Shown here piece by piece: positions 1 through 6,640 of a stretch of 6,678 bases of DNA. How positions within the stretch are numbered: position 1 is the first letter of the stretch; each line of letters begins with the position of its first letter. Source of the stretch: Halanaerobium sp. (GTDB taxonomy: Bacteria > Bacillota > Halanaerobiia > Halanaerobiales > Halanaerobiaceae); assembly GCA_003070825.1 (NCBI GenBank), contig QBLP01000099.1, forward strand, positions 1 to 6,678. Direction: 5' to 3'. Position numbers and translations under genes: made by a program. Under the pieces are notes generated by a model. The model had not been told where the DNA came from and did not search any database. It was given only the letters and a program-made list of their open reading frames with translations.

Positions 1-80
1 ATTGGAGATATTTACTGCAAATTTTTTATTCTTTTTTAAGAAAAAATTGTACAAAGCAAAAAGCTCAATTCTTTAAAAAC

Positions 81-109
81 TTTATAAAAAAAATTATTTG
101 TGATATAAT
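81..109 (+). promoter_or_regulatory. Extended -10 promoter for the phosphoglucomutase gene
   Basis: TATAAT at 104-109 is a perfect -10 hexamer preceded by TG at 101-102, giving TGATATAAT. With a 17-bp spacer the -35 would be TTTATA at 81-86, only 4 of 6 matches to TTGACA, as is usual where an extended -10 compensates. Transcription would start near 116, giving a leader of about 53 nt. The rest of 1-100 is A/T-rich and holds no gene that I can support. Confidence 0.7.
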
Positions 110-142
110 ATTTTCAATGAGTAGCATAAATACTTTAGATCG

Positions 143-166
143 TTTATCAACAAAGGAGTTGATCAA
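143..166 (+). promoter_or_regulatory. Ribosome binding site of the phosphoglucomutase gene, within a small hairpin
   Basis: The Shine-Dalgarno sequence AAAGGAG lies at 152-158, 10 nt before the TTG at 169 but 19 nt before the next ATG at 178, so it decides in favour of TTG. ATCAAC (146-151) and GTTGAT (158-163) form a perfect 6-bp stem whose 6-nt loop is AAAGGA. After one mismatch, two more A-T pairs (143-144 with 165-166) can extend it. The pairing is directly visible; any role in translation control is inferred. Confidence 0.6.
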
Positions 167-168
167 TT

Positions 169-1914
169 TTGAGTTATATGTCCAGATATCGCGATTGGCT
201 TTTAAGTGACTATTTTGATAAGGAGACAAAAGAAGAGCTGGAAGCCATCCAGGATGATGAAGCAGAAATTGAAGATCGCTTTTATAAAAATATTGATTTT
301 GGTACAGGTGGTATGAGAGGAAAAATGGGGGCCGGAACTAATAGAATTAATAAATATGTGATCCGGAAAGCCACTCAGGGTCTGGCCAATTATATAATTA
401 ATTACAGTGATGATGGTCAGGAAAAAGGTGTTGTAATTGCCTACGATTCAAGACATAATTCGCCGGAATTTTCACTGGAAGCAGCACTTGTGCTGGCTGC
501 AAATGGCATCAAAACATATTTATTTACCGGAATGAGAGCAACTCCGGAGCTTTCTTATGCAGTTAGAGAATTAGATGCAATCGGTGGCATAGTAGTTACC
601 GCCAGTCATAATCCACCGGAATATAATGGCTATAAGGTCTACTGGGAAGATGGGGGACAGGTAGTACCTGAGCAGGCTCGAGATATTATTGCTGAAATTG
701 AAGAAATAGATGATTTTTCTATTGTTAAAACTATGGATGAGATGGAGGCAGTTGATAAGGGATTATTAAATTACATTGGTGCCGAAGTTGATGATAGTTA
801 TCAAAAAACTTTAATAGATATTTTACCAGATACAGATCTAGCAGCAGAGAAGGGCAGCAATTTATCAGTGGTTTATACTCCACTACATGGAACAGGCAGT
901 ACAGTAATCCCAAAACTTCTCAGTGATTTAGGTTTTTCTAACCTGCATCTTGTGGAAGAACAATCAGATGGAGATTCAGAATTTTCTACCGTAGAAAGTC
1001 CAAACCCTGAAGACAGAGAGGCTTTTGATCTGGCATTAAAGCTGGCTGAGGAAGAAGAAGCCGATCTGGTTATTGCAACTGATCCTGACTGTGATCGGAT
1101 GGCACCTGCAGTTAGAGATGCTGAGGGGAACTATCAGTTTTTAAATGGGAATGAAACAGGTGTTTTATTTGCTGATTTTCTTTTAAAAGAAGCAAAGGCA
1201 GCAGGTAAGCTACCTGATAATGGAGTTATTGTTAAGTCAATTGTTTCTACAGATATGGTTTTAGATATTGCTGCTGAGTACGGGGTGGAAGTACTCGATG
1301 TACTGACAGGATTTAAATTTATTGGAGAAAAAATTACAGAGTTTGAAGCATCAGGGGAAAAAGAATTTATTCTGGGTTTTGAAGAAAGCCTCGGATATTT
1401 AATTGGTAAACATGCGCGCGATAAAGATGCTGCGGTTGCCGCTGGTCTGGCAGCAATTATGGCTCTAAAATATAAAGAAGAAGGAACAAATCTGCTGGAG
1501 CGTCTGGCAGAATTGCGAGAAGAATTTGGTTATTATCTGGAAGATTTAGAGTCGATTCGCCTGGAAGGAAAGGAAGGCCAGGAAGTAATAACTAAAACAA
1601 TAGCCAGACTGAGAGAAGAGAGTCCCGAAAAAATAGCAGGCCGCAGGGTTAAGGTGGTTAAGGATTATAAATTATCTACAATTAATTATTTAGATGAAAA
1701 TCAGGAAGAAGAAATAAAGCTGCCTAAATCAAATGTGCTTCAATATTTACTGGAAGGTGATGCTAAACTCACTATTAGGCCCTCCGGAACTGAACCCAAA
1801 CTTAAATTTTATTTTGCAGTTCGCGAAAAAGATCAGGCAACAGCAGAAAAAGTGCTGGCCGGATTTAAGGAGAATTTAATGTCTGAAGTTGAGGAGATAA
1901 TGAACAGCTTCTAA
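169..1914 (+). CDS. pgcA: Alpha-phosphoglucomutase (phosphohexomutase family)
   Basis: This cytoplasmic enzyme interconverts glucose-6-phosphate and glucose-1-phosphate through an enzyme phosphoserine and a glucose-1,6-bisphosphate intermediate. All four signatures of the alpha-D-phosphohexomutase superfamily are present: the catalytic loop TASHNP at 144-149 with phosphoserine Ser146, the metal loop DPDCDR at 305-310 (Asp305, 307, 309), the sugar-specificity loop GFEESLGY at 403-410, and the phosphate-binding loop RPSGTEPK at 537-544. An N-terminal FGTGGMRG (44-51) is also typical. The length of 581 residues fits the PgcA-like group of Firmicutes, and the EES specificity loop favours phosphoglucomutase over phosphomannomutase, though a broader phosphopentomutase-type activity cannot be excluded. 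The start is TTG, chosen from Shine-Dalgarno spacing. The protein is notably acidic (about 114 Asp/Glu against 63 Lys/Arg by hand count). It supplies the substrate of the GalU encoded downstream. Confidence 0.95.
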   Translation: MSYMSRYRDWLLSDYFDKETKEELEAIQDDEAEIEDRFYKNIDFGTGGMRGKMGAGTNRINKYVIRKATQGLANYIINYSDDGQEKGVVIAYDSRHNSPEFSLEAALVLAANGIKTYLFTGMRATPELSYAVRELDAIGGIVVTASHNPPEYNGYKVYWEDGGQVVPEQARDIIAEIEEIDDFSIVKTMDEMEAVDKGLLNYIGAEVDDSYQKTLIDILPDTDLAAEKGSNLSVVYTPLHGTGSTVIPKLLSDLGFSNLHLVEEQSDGDSEFSTVESPNPEDREAFDLALKLAEEEEADLVIATDPDCDRMAPAVRDAEGNYQFLNGNETGVLFADFLLKEAKAAGKLPDNGVIVKSIVSTDMVLDIAAEYGVEVLDVLTGFKFIGEKITEFEASGEKEFILGFEESLGYLIGKHARDKDAAVAAGLAAIMALKYKEEGTNLLERLAELREEFGYYLEDLESIRLEGKEGQEVITKTIARLREESPEKIAGRRVKVVKDYKLSTINYLDENQEEEIKLPKSNVLQYLLEGDAKLTIRPSGTEPKLKFYFAVREKDQATAEKVLAGFKENLMSEVEEIMNSF

Positions 1915-1918
1915 GTAT

Positions 1919-1947
1919 TTGGCATGCAAGAAGAGTAATAGAAAAAT
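1919..1947 (+). promoter_or_regulatory. Weak candidate promoter for the patatin gene
   Basis: TTGGCA at 1919-1924 matches 5 of 6 bases of the -35 consensus and is followed, after a 17-bp spacer, by AAAAAT at 1942-1947, which matches only 4 of 6 of the -10 and lacks a TG extension. It is the best promoter-like pair I see between the first two genes. If used, the hairpin at 1970-1992 would lie in the leader of the patatin mRNA. Read-through from the upstream gene is an equally good explanation. Confidence 0.2.
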
Positions 1948-1969
1948 AAGAGGCAGAATTAAAAAAATA

Positions 1970-2003
1970 AAAGGGAGGCTCTGCCTCCCTTTGCTGTTTT
2001 ATT
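1970..2003. terminator. Perfect 10-bp hairpin, probable intrinsic terminator
   Basis: AAAGGGAGGC (1970-1979) and GCCTCCCTTT (1983-1992) pair perfectly around the 3-nt loop TCT. On the + strand the T tract is delayed and broken: GCTG follows the stem, then TTTTATT (1997-2003). On the - strand the stem runs directly into a TATTTTTTT stretch (complement of 1961-1969), a better terminator shape. It may end the phosphoglucomutase transcript, act in both directions, or let some read-through reach the patatin gene, which starts 39 nt after the stem. Confidence 0.65.
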
Positions 2004-2018
2004 CAGCTTTTCCCGAAC

Positions 2019-2025
2019 AGAGGTG
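2019..2025 (+). promoter_or_regulatory. Ribosome binding site that fixes the patatin gene start
   Basis: AGAGGTG ends 6 nt before the ATG at 2032. An in-frame GTG at 2023-2025 is part of this Shine-Dalgarno sequence and so cannot be the start. The ATG also opens a proper signal peptide with MKK at its tip. Confidence 0.75.
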
Positions 2026-2031
2026 TTTATT

Positions 2032-3906
2032 ATGAAAAAAATAATTTTCATTTTTATTCTAGTTATTATTTTCACTACTTTATTTTCCGGGCTTCTTTTT
2101 GCTGAATCAGAGCCCGAAAGATCTGCAGCAGAAAATAGTCTGCAGGAAATAGAATTTGATGGCGAGAGCTATCTGGTGGAAAATTATCAGCATTTTAAAA
2201 ACAGGATTGGAGCAAAAAGTGAGCCGGCCGTGGGGCTGGCACTTTCTGGTGGAGGAGCCAGAGCAATTGCAAATCTGGGGGTCATAAAAGCTCTGGTAGA
2301 AAATAACATTCCCATTGATTTAATGACTGGAACCAGTATGGGTTCAATTATTGCTACTCTCTATGGTAGTGGTCTGTCGGTGGATCAGATCGAAGAAATT
2401 GTAACTGATACTCCTTTTGCCAGACTTTTTAATTTCGGTCGGGGTGCTCTTTTGAATAGTAAAAAAGTAAATATTTTTATGGAATCAGTTGCACCGCAAA
2501 AAAAATTGGAAGATTTTTTGATTCCGACAGCTCAGCTTAGTTTTGATCTGGCAGAAGGAAAAAAATATTTAACAACAGAGGGTAAAATCTCAGAGGTGCT
2601 GCAGGCGGCCTATTCAATTCCCGGTTATTTTCCAATCCATTCTCAGAATGAGCATTATTTTATTGATGCAGGGGTACTGGAATCATCTCCTGCAAAATCA
2701 GCTGCTCTGCTGGGAGCTGATTATGTTATTGCCACTCACACACCTGAAGATGAGAAAAGATATGATTATGGAAGTCCTTTTCAATCAGCAAACCGTTTTT
2801 TAGAAATTATTCAGGATGAGTATTCCGGCCAGATACTGGACAGATATGCTGATTTTATTATTACTGCCGATGTTGAAAACTATACGTTTATGGATTTTAA
2901 TTATGCCAGCAGACTGGTAGAAATAGGTTACCTGGAAACTTTAAAGAAAATTCCACAGTTAAAAGCTGAATTAAAAAAAGCAGGTATACCTCTCCGACAA
3001 CCAGTTCCTCGTCAAAATTATAGTTTGGACAGCATACTGCGAGATCTTGAATTCGACCGGCTGATTGTAGAAGAAAGGGGAATAAGTCCTCTGATTTATT
3101 ATGGAAGAGATTTTTCGCCTTTCAGCCAGGAATTATTTCGTACACCACTGGATCAATTTCAGGTAGGTGCTGAGATCTATTATAACAGGGCCAGGCTTGC
3201 TCTATTGGGAGAGGACAGCTGGGAGGATGCTTACTCAGCTGCTCTAAGAATAAAAAAAATTACGGATAGTCTTGATCTATATTTAAAATATAGAAATGAT
3301 TATGATTCGGCTACTAAAAGTGATTATGAAGCAGAACTTAAATATTTTGGTAGAAGATTTAATTTATCTGCCGGCTATGGCAGGAGACAGGGGACTGAAT
3401 ATTTGCTTTTTGGAAATGATTTTCGCTATCTGGGTGATGACTTTCAGTGGCAGTCCGAAAATGATCTTTTTTTAAATTATCAGCAGGGTGATGTTGATAT
3501 TTTGAGTTCACACCTTATTAATTATGATTTTACTGAGGCCTGGAGTATTGGGACCGAAGTTATTTATAATAGCAGTGATTTTGTGGAATCTCCACTTATC
3601 TATAGGGGTCAAAAACTGGACAGTAATACCAATCTGCAGGCTTCTTTAAATTTCAATTATAATTATAATTTGCAGCTGCCGATGGAACTTCTAAATTTCT
3701 TGCAGTTAACTGATATTGGAGGTTACCTATTTGTTGACTATTACAGTGATCAGCAGTGGTCAGAGGAGGGACTGGCAGTTGGGCCTGCTTTTAATTCGAG
3801 ATTATATTTATTAGGTTTAAAACCAATAGAAGTTGATTTATTTGTGGCCCATGATTTTGAAATTAAAGATCAACGCTATGGACTTCAGTTTTCCTACAGT
3901 TTTTAA
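2032..3906 (+). CDS. Patatin-like phospholipase with C-terminal outer-membrane beta-barrel
   Basis: This is a probable outer-membrane lipid acyl hydrolase of 624 residues. Residues 1-24 form a signal peptide: MKK, a long hydrophobic stretch, then a likely cleavage site after LLFA. The patatin domain follows (about 66-300), with the glycine-rich oxyanion loop SGGGAR at 72-77, the nucleophile motif GTSMG with Ser102, and the partner Asp212 in DAG (212-214), so the Ser-Asp dyad is intact. After a linker, residues from about 375 to the end alternate polar and hydrophobic positions in aromatic-rich stretches, resembling some 12-14 beta-strands, and the protein ends in QFSYSF, a terminal-Phe signal like those recognised by the BAM machinery. 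The order matches patatin autotransporters (type Vd, PlpD-like), but the roughly 70-residue linker shows no clear POTRA domain and the barrel looks smaller. The substrate is unknown. A promoter for galU overlaps its stop codon. Confidence 0.88.
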   Translation: MKKIIFIFILVIIFTTLFSGLLFAESEPERSAAENSLQEIEFDGESYLVENYQHFKNRIGAKSEPAVGLALSGGGARAIANLGVIKALVENNIPIDLMTGTSMGSIIATLYGSGLSVDQIEEIVTDTPFARLFNFGRGALLNSKKVNIFMESVAPQKKLEDFLIPTAQLSFDLAEGKKYLTTEGKISEVLQAAYSIPGYFPIHSQNEHYFIDAGVLESSPAKSAALLGADYVIATHTPEDEKRYDYGSPFQSANRFLEIIQDEYSGQILDRYADFIITADVENYTFMDFNYASRLVEIGYLETLKKIPQLKAELKKAGIPLRQPVPRQNYSLDSILRDLEFDRLIVEERGISPLIYYGRDFSPFSQELFRTPLDQFQVGAEIYYNRARLALLGEDSWEDAYSAALRIKKITDSLDLYLKYRNDYDSATKSDYEAELKYFGRRFNLSAGYGRRQGTEYLLFGNDFRYLGDDFQWQSENDLFLNYQQGDVDILSSHLINYDFTEAWSIGTEVIYNSSDFVESPLIYRGQKLDSNTNLQASLNFNYNYNLQLPMELLNFLQLTDIGGYLFVDYYSDQQWSEEGLAVGPAFNSRLYLLGLKPIEVDLFVAHDFEIKDQRYGLQFSYSF

Positions 3907-3931
3907 CATCTATCTGATTTAATGTTATAAT
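3903..3931 (+). promoter_or_regulatory. Near-consensus promoter for galU
   Basis: TTAACA (3903-3908, 5 of 6 matches to TTGACA), a 17-bp spacer and TATAAT (3926-3931) preceded by TG at 3923-3924 make a strong housekeeping-type promoter. The -35 contains the TAA stop codon of the patatin gene (3904-3906). The start of transcription would be near 3938, with a leader of about 58 nt. No terminator is visible between the two genes, so galU may also receive read-through. Confidence 0.8.
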
Positions 3932-3995
3932 ATTAATAAGAGAAATTTTGATTAATCTGACTTAGACTTAGCGAAAATTATTTGGGAGTGATATA

Positions 3996-4865
3996 ATGAA
4001 GATTAAAAAAGCAGTAATTCCAGCAGCCGGCTGGGGAACCAGACTATTACCGGCAACCAAGGCTCAACCCAAAGAGATGCTGCCGATTGTTGACAAACCT
4101 TCTATTCAGTATATAGTTGAGGAGGCAGTTGCAGCAGGAATTGAGGATATTTTAATCATTACCTCTAAAGATAAACAGAGCATTGAAGATCATTTTGATA
4201 AATCTCAGGCCCTGGAAGCAGCTTTAAAAAGACAGGGTAAAACAGAGCTTTTAAATATGGTTGAAGATATTTCGGAGATGATTACTATTCATTCAGTCAG
4301 GCAAAAGGAGCAGAAAGGTCTGGGCCATGCTATTTATTGTGCCAAAACATTTGTGGGTAATGATCCTTTTGCAGTCCTGCTTGGGGATGATATAATCCAT
4401 TCTAAAAAGCCAGTTATTCAGCAGATGATGGAGATTTATGAAGAAAAAGAGACTGCTGTTCTGGGCTGTAAAACTGTTGCCGAAAAAGACGTAAATAAAT
4501 ATGGAATAGTTGATTATAGCCGCAAAGATGGTGATGTTTATCGGGTCGAAGATATGGTAGAAAAACCATCACTGGAAGAGGCGCCTTCCAATCTTGCAAT
4601 TTTAGGACGTTACATTATTACTCCTGATATTTTTAATATTTTAGAAAACACGCCTCCAGGCAAAGGAGGAGAGATCCAGCTAACTGATGCTTTAAAGACT
4701 CTGCTTGATAAGCGAGTAGTTTATGGTTATGATTTCGAAGGAAAACGTTATGATGTTGGAAATAAAATGGGTTTTTTAAAAACCACAGTTGAGCTGGCTC
4801 TGGCAAGAGAAGATTTGGGGCCTGAATTTAAAAAATACTTAAAGGAACTGACAGCAGATTTTTAA
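3996..4865 (+). CDS. galU: UTP--glucose-1-phosphate uridylyltransferase
   Basis: GalU makes UDP-glucose and pyrophosphate from UTP and glucose-1-phosphate in the cytoplasm, supplying glycosyl donors for envelope polysaccharides and glycolipids. The 289 residues are the usual bacterial length (GalU, GtaB in Bacillus). Visible signatures are the nucleotide-binding loop AAGWGTRLLPATK (10-22) with PKEMLP (25-30), QKGLGHA (106-112), the metal-binding GDD (130-132), VEKP (188-191) with the conserved Lys190, GRY (204-206), GGEIQLTD (224-231) and DVGNK (253-257). No key motif is missing. The start is ATG, 5 nt after GGGAGTG (3984-3990). It has its own promoter upstream and works one step after the phosphoglucomutase encoded in the same window. 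A related specificity such as dTTP-glucose (RmlA) is less likely, because these motifs are those of GalU. Confidence 0.96.
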   Translation: MKIKKAVIPAAGWGTRLLPATKAQPKEMLPIVDKPSIQYIVEEAVAAGIEDILIITSKDKQSIEDHFDKSQALEAALKRQGKTELLNMVEDISEMITIHSVRQKEQKGLGHAIYCAKTFVGNDPFAVLLGDDIIHSKKPVIQQMMEIYEEKETAVLGCKTVAEKDVNKYGIVDYSRKDGDVYRVEDMVEKPSLEEAPSNLAILGRYIITPDIFNILENTPPGKGGEIQLTDALKTLLDKRVVYGYDFEGKRYDVGNKMGFLKTTVELALAREDLGPEFKKYLKELTADF

Positions 4866-4872
4866 TCAGTAT

Positions 4873-6510
4873 TTAGAATTGAAAAAAATGGGAAAGAGTT
4901 TTCTGATCAAAATCTGGCCCCAGTAGAGCAGATAATTCTTTAATATCTGCTGGTTTTTCCAGTATTAGTCGGGAAGCTCTTTTGCTTCCGATTCCCGGGA
5001 TAGCTTCCAATTCTTTTTTACTATAATCATTAAATTTTTTGGGCCATTTGAGAGCTGTAATTGAGCGATAACCGTGATCAACAACTTTTACTTTTTGAAA
5101 AAAATTGTCATTTTGATCGATGACTGCTGTTAGTATCGGGTAGGTACCCAGCTGTCTGCAGTAGTTGAGACTGCCCTTTTTCTTTTCGGAATAGAGGTCA
5201 GTTAAAACAACACCTGCCGGAAATACTTTTTTTAGCATTTGCTGATTAATTTCTTTATTTATTTTTTGTTTGTATTTTTTGAATTCACCCTGGGAGTACT
5301 TAACTTCAGGATAACTGCCCAGGCGGACAACCTGTCTGATATTAATTCTTCTGAGCATTAAATTATCAGTCAGTAATTTTTTTAAGAACTGATAATTATA
5401 ATTAAGAGTTTTTCGGCTTTCTCCAATCAGGCCGTGGAGAAAATTGAGACCTGGAAGCAGTTTGGGGATGCCGTTTTCTCTTCTGCCGCCAATTTCATTC
5501 ATTAGTTTAATGGCAAAATAATTATCCTTACTGCTGCTGTCTATATTATTTTTCTTTAAGACTTCTGGGTCGGCTGATTCCAGCCCAAAGGCTGCTGTAT
5601 CACCGGGAGTGTTATATTTAGCAATGGTTTCTATAATTTGAGCTGATTTTTCTGGATTGCGGGCAATTTCAGCCGGGTTCATATTATCCATATGCAGCAC
5701 TTTGAGATCAGGATCCGCTCTGCGAATGCCCTGATAGAGTTCCTTGATCTGATCTGGGTTTAAAATAAAATTTTCATTTTTCAGCTGAGCCCCATAGAGC
5801 AGTAGATCTGTCTGGCTTCCAAGGCGGTAGTGATGAATACCTACTTCAGCCAGAGCCTTAACTTCTGCGGCAATATTTTCCGGGCTGCGGCTGTAAGTTA
5901 AATTCTTTAGGCGTTCACTGCAGAAAGCACAGTGGCTGCTCCGGGGACAGCCTCGAAAAGTTTCCAGTTCGGCAATTATTTTTGGATAATTGGGGTGTCT
6001 CTTGAGTAAATGACTGCCGCTTAAGGCAAATTTGTTTATATACTTGTCAATTTCAGCTGGTAAAATTTCTGTTTCGGTCAGCCTTTTAAAAATATCTACT
6101 GCAGCGATTTCCGCTGCTATAATATCAAAATTATCTTTAAATTTTTCTTTCATATTTTCAATTAAGGTGATTGGCCCCCCCAGAACTTTGGTGGGATAAA
6201 AAACTTTTTTGCCTATTTCTTTAATTTCTGCCGCTGCAGCTGGCTGTCCCCCGAGATAATGTCCGGGAACTGTGGTTCCGGCAATCATAATTACTATGTC
6301 TGCGGTTTCCATTTTTTTTAGTTCTAAATCTTTATTTTCTCTTAGGCTGTCAATGGTCAGGTAGTTAAGATTATCGTCTCGCACGCCTGCTTCCAGGAGA
6401 GCACCCCAGAGATAGCGGATATGAGGAGAAATATAAGGTGGAACTCCGAGGCAGGAGGGTTCATCTAAATATCCATCTATTACTGTGATTTTTAACTGGT
6501 TATTTTTCAT
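4873..6510 (-). CDS. Radical SAM protein with C-terminal helix-hairpin-helix (COG1031-like), function unknown
   Basis: This 545-residue protein resembles the COG1031 group, radical SAM enzymes with a C-terminal helix-hairpin-helix; I know of no established reaction. Residues 1-145 look like the Rossmann-type domain found before many radical SAM cores (DGYLDEP at 12-18, GVPPYISP at 22-29), but the cobalamin motif DxHxxG is absent. The [4Fe-4S] ligands are Cys188, Cys194 and Cys197 in RGCPRSSHCAFC, spaced CX5CX2C instead of the usual CX3CX2C. GLESADPEVL (309-318) is a typical core motif. A likely small beta domain follows (about 430-485, with RQLGTYP at 452-458 and DHGYRSITAL at 478-487), then a helix-hairpin-helix (IPGIGSKRA, 504-512), which suggests nucleic-acid binding and perhaps RNA modification. 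The start is ATG at 6510, set by its ribosome binding site. It converges on galU with a 7-bp gap. Confidence 0.85.
   Translation of the reverse strand: MKNNQLKITVIDGYLDEPSCLGVPPYISPHIRYLWGALLEAGVRDDNLNYLTIDSLRENKDLELKKMETADIVIMIAGTTVPGHYLGGQPAAAAEIKEIGKKVFYPTKVLGGPITLIENMKEKFKDNFDIIAAEIAAVDIFKRLTETEILPAEIDKYINKFALSGSHLLKRHPNYPKIIAELETFRGCPRSSHCAFCSERLKNLTYSRSPENIAAEVKALAEVGIHHYRLGSQTDLLLYGAQLKNENFILNPDQIKELYQGIRRADPDLKVLHMDNMNPAEIARNPEKSAQIIETIAKYNTPGDTAAFGLESADPEVLKKNNIDSSSKDNYFAIKLMNEIGGRRENGIPKLLPGLNFLHGLIGESRKTLNYNYQFLKKLLTDNLMLRRINIRQVVRLGSYPEVKYSQGEFKKYKQKINKEINQQMLKKVFPAGVVLTDLYSEKKKGSLNYCRQLGTYPILTAVIDQNDNFFQKVKVVDHGYRSITALKWPKKFNDYSKKELEAIPGIGSKRASRLILEKPADIKELSALLGPDFDQKTLSHFFQF
4927..4958 (+). 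terminator. Candidate galU terminator inside the opposing gene
   Basis: AGCAGATA (4927-4934) pairs perfectly with TATCTGCT (4944-4951) across a 9-nt loop, followed by GG and TTTTT (4954-4958). It lies 62 nt past the galU stop, within the 3' coding region of the convergent radical SAM gene. The stem has only three G-C pairs and the sequence is also constrained as codons, so chance is a real alternative. Confidence 0.3.
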
Positions 6511-6516
6511 GGTTAG

Positions 6517-6523
6517 TTCCTTT
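6517..6523 (-). promoter_or_regulatory. Ribosome binding site that fixes the radical SAM gene start
   Basis: Read on the - strand, AAAGGAA ends 6 nt before the ATG at 6510-6508. An in-frame GTG at 6528-6526 lies upstream of this site, has no Shine-Dalgarno sequence at proper distance, and would add six residues (MRKELT) encoded by the ribosome binding site itself. The ATG is therefore preferred. Confidence 0.75.
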
Positions 6524-6545
6524 CTCACTATTAATTTGCTGTTTT

Positions 6546-6574
6546 AAGCTCTTAAAAAGAGTTTAAAAGAGCTT
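6546..6574 (-). repeat. Inverted repeat in the leader of the radical SAM gene
   Basis: AAGCTCTT (6546-6553) and AAGAGCTT (6567-6574) are perfect 8-bp inverted repeats 13 nt apart. The - strand mRNA also contains a second CTCTT copy between the arms, so AAGAG could pair with either copy: the long 8-bp stem, or a tight 5-bp stem with a TTT loop. On the - strand no U tract follows, so it is not a terminator for this gene; on the + strand it is followed by T residues to 6577. It lies 36 nt upstream of the ATG. Confidence 0.45.
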
Positions 6575-6640
6575 TTTAATGTCTCAACTTTAGTTTTATG
6601 TAATCTTGATAAGTGATTTTTTAACAGTTTCTTTGACTTT

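Noticed and set aside
18..50. Imperfect A/T inverted repeat near the left end
   Set aside because: It consists almost only of A and T runs, has no G-C pairs of note in the stem and is expected in such sequence.
178..180. ATG as alternative start of the phosphoglucomutase
   Set aside because: The Shine-Dalgarno sequence would be 19 nt away, against 10 nt for the TTG at 169.
731..913. Open frame of 60 codons on the - strand
   Set aside because: It lies wholly inside the phosphoglucomutase gene on the opposite strand, and its translation shows no recognisable domain.
3960..3971. Tandem ACTTAG repeat in the galU leader
   Set aside because: Two copies of a hexamer in AT-rich DNA are expected by chance, and no operator family is recognisable.
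4414..4599. Open frame of 61 codons on the - strand
   Set aside because: It lies wholly inside galU, and its translation resembles no known protein.
4848..4870. ACTGA/TCAGT as a bidirectional terminator between the convergent genes
   Set aside because: The stem is only 5 bp with a 13-nt loop and is not followed directly by a T tract on either strand.
5013..6510. Cobalamin-dependent radical SAM enzyme
   Set aside because: The N-terminal domain has the general look of a B12-type Rossmann fold, but the DxHxxG cobalamin motif is not present in residues 1-145.
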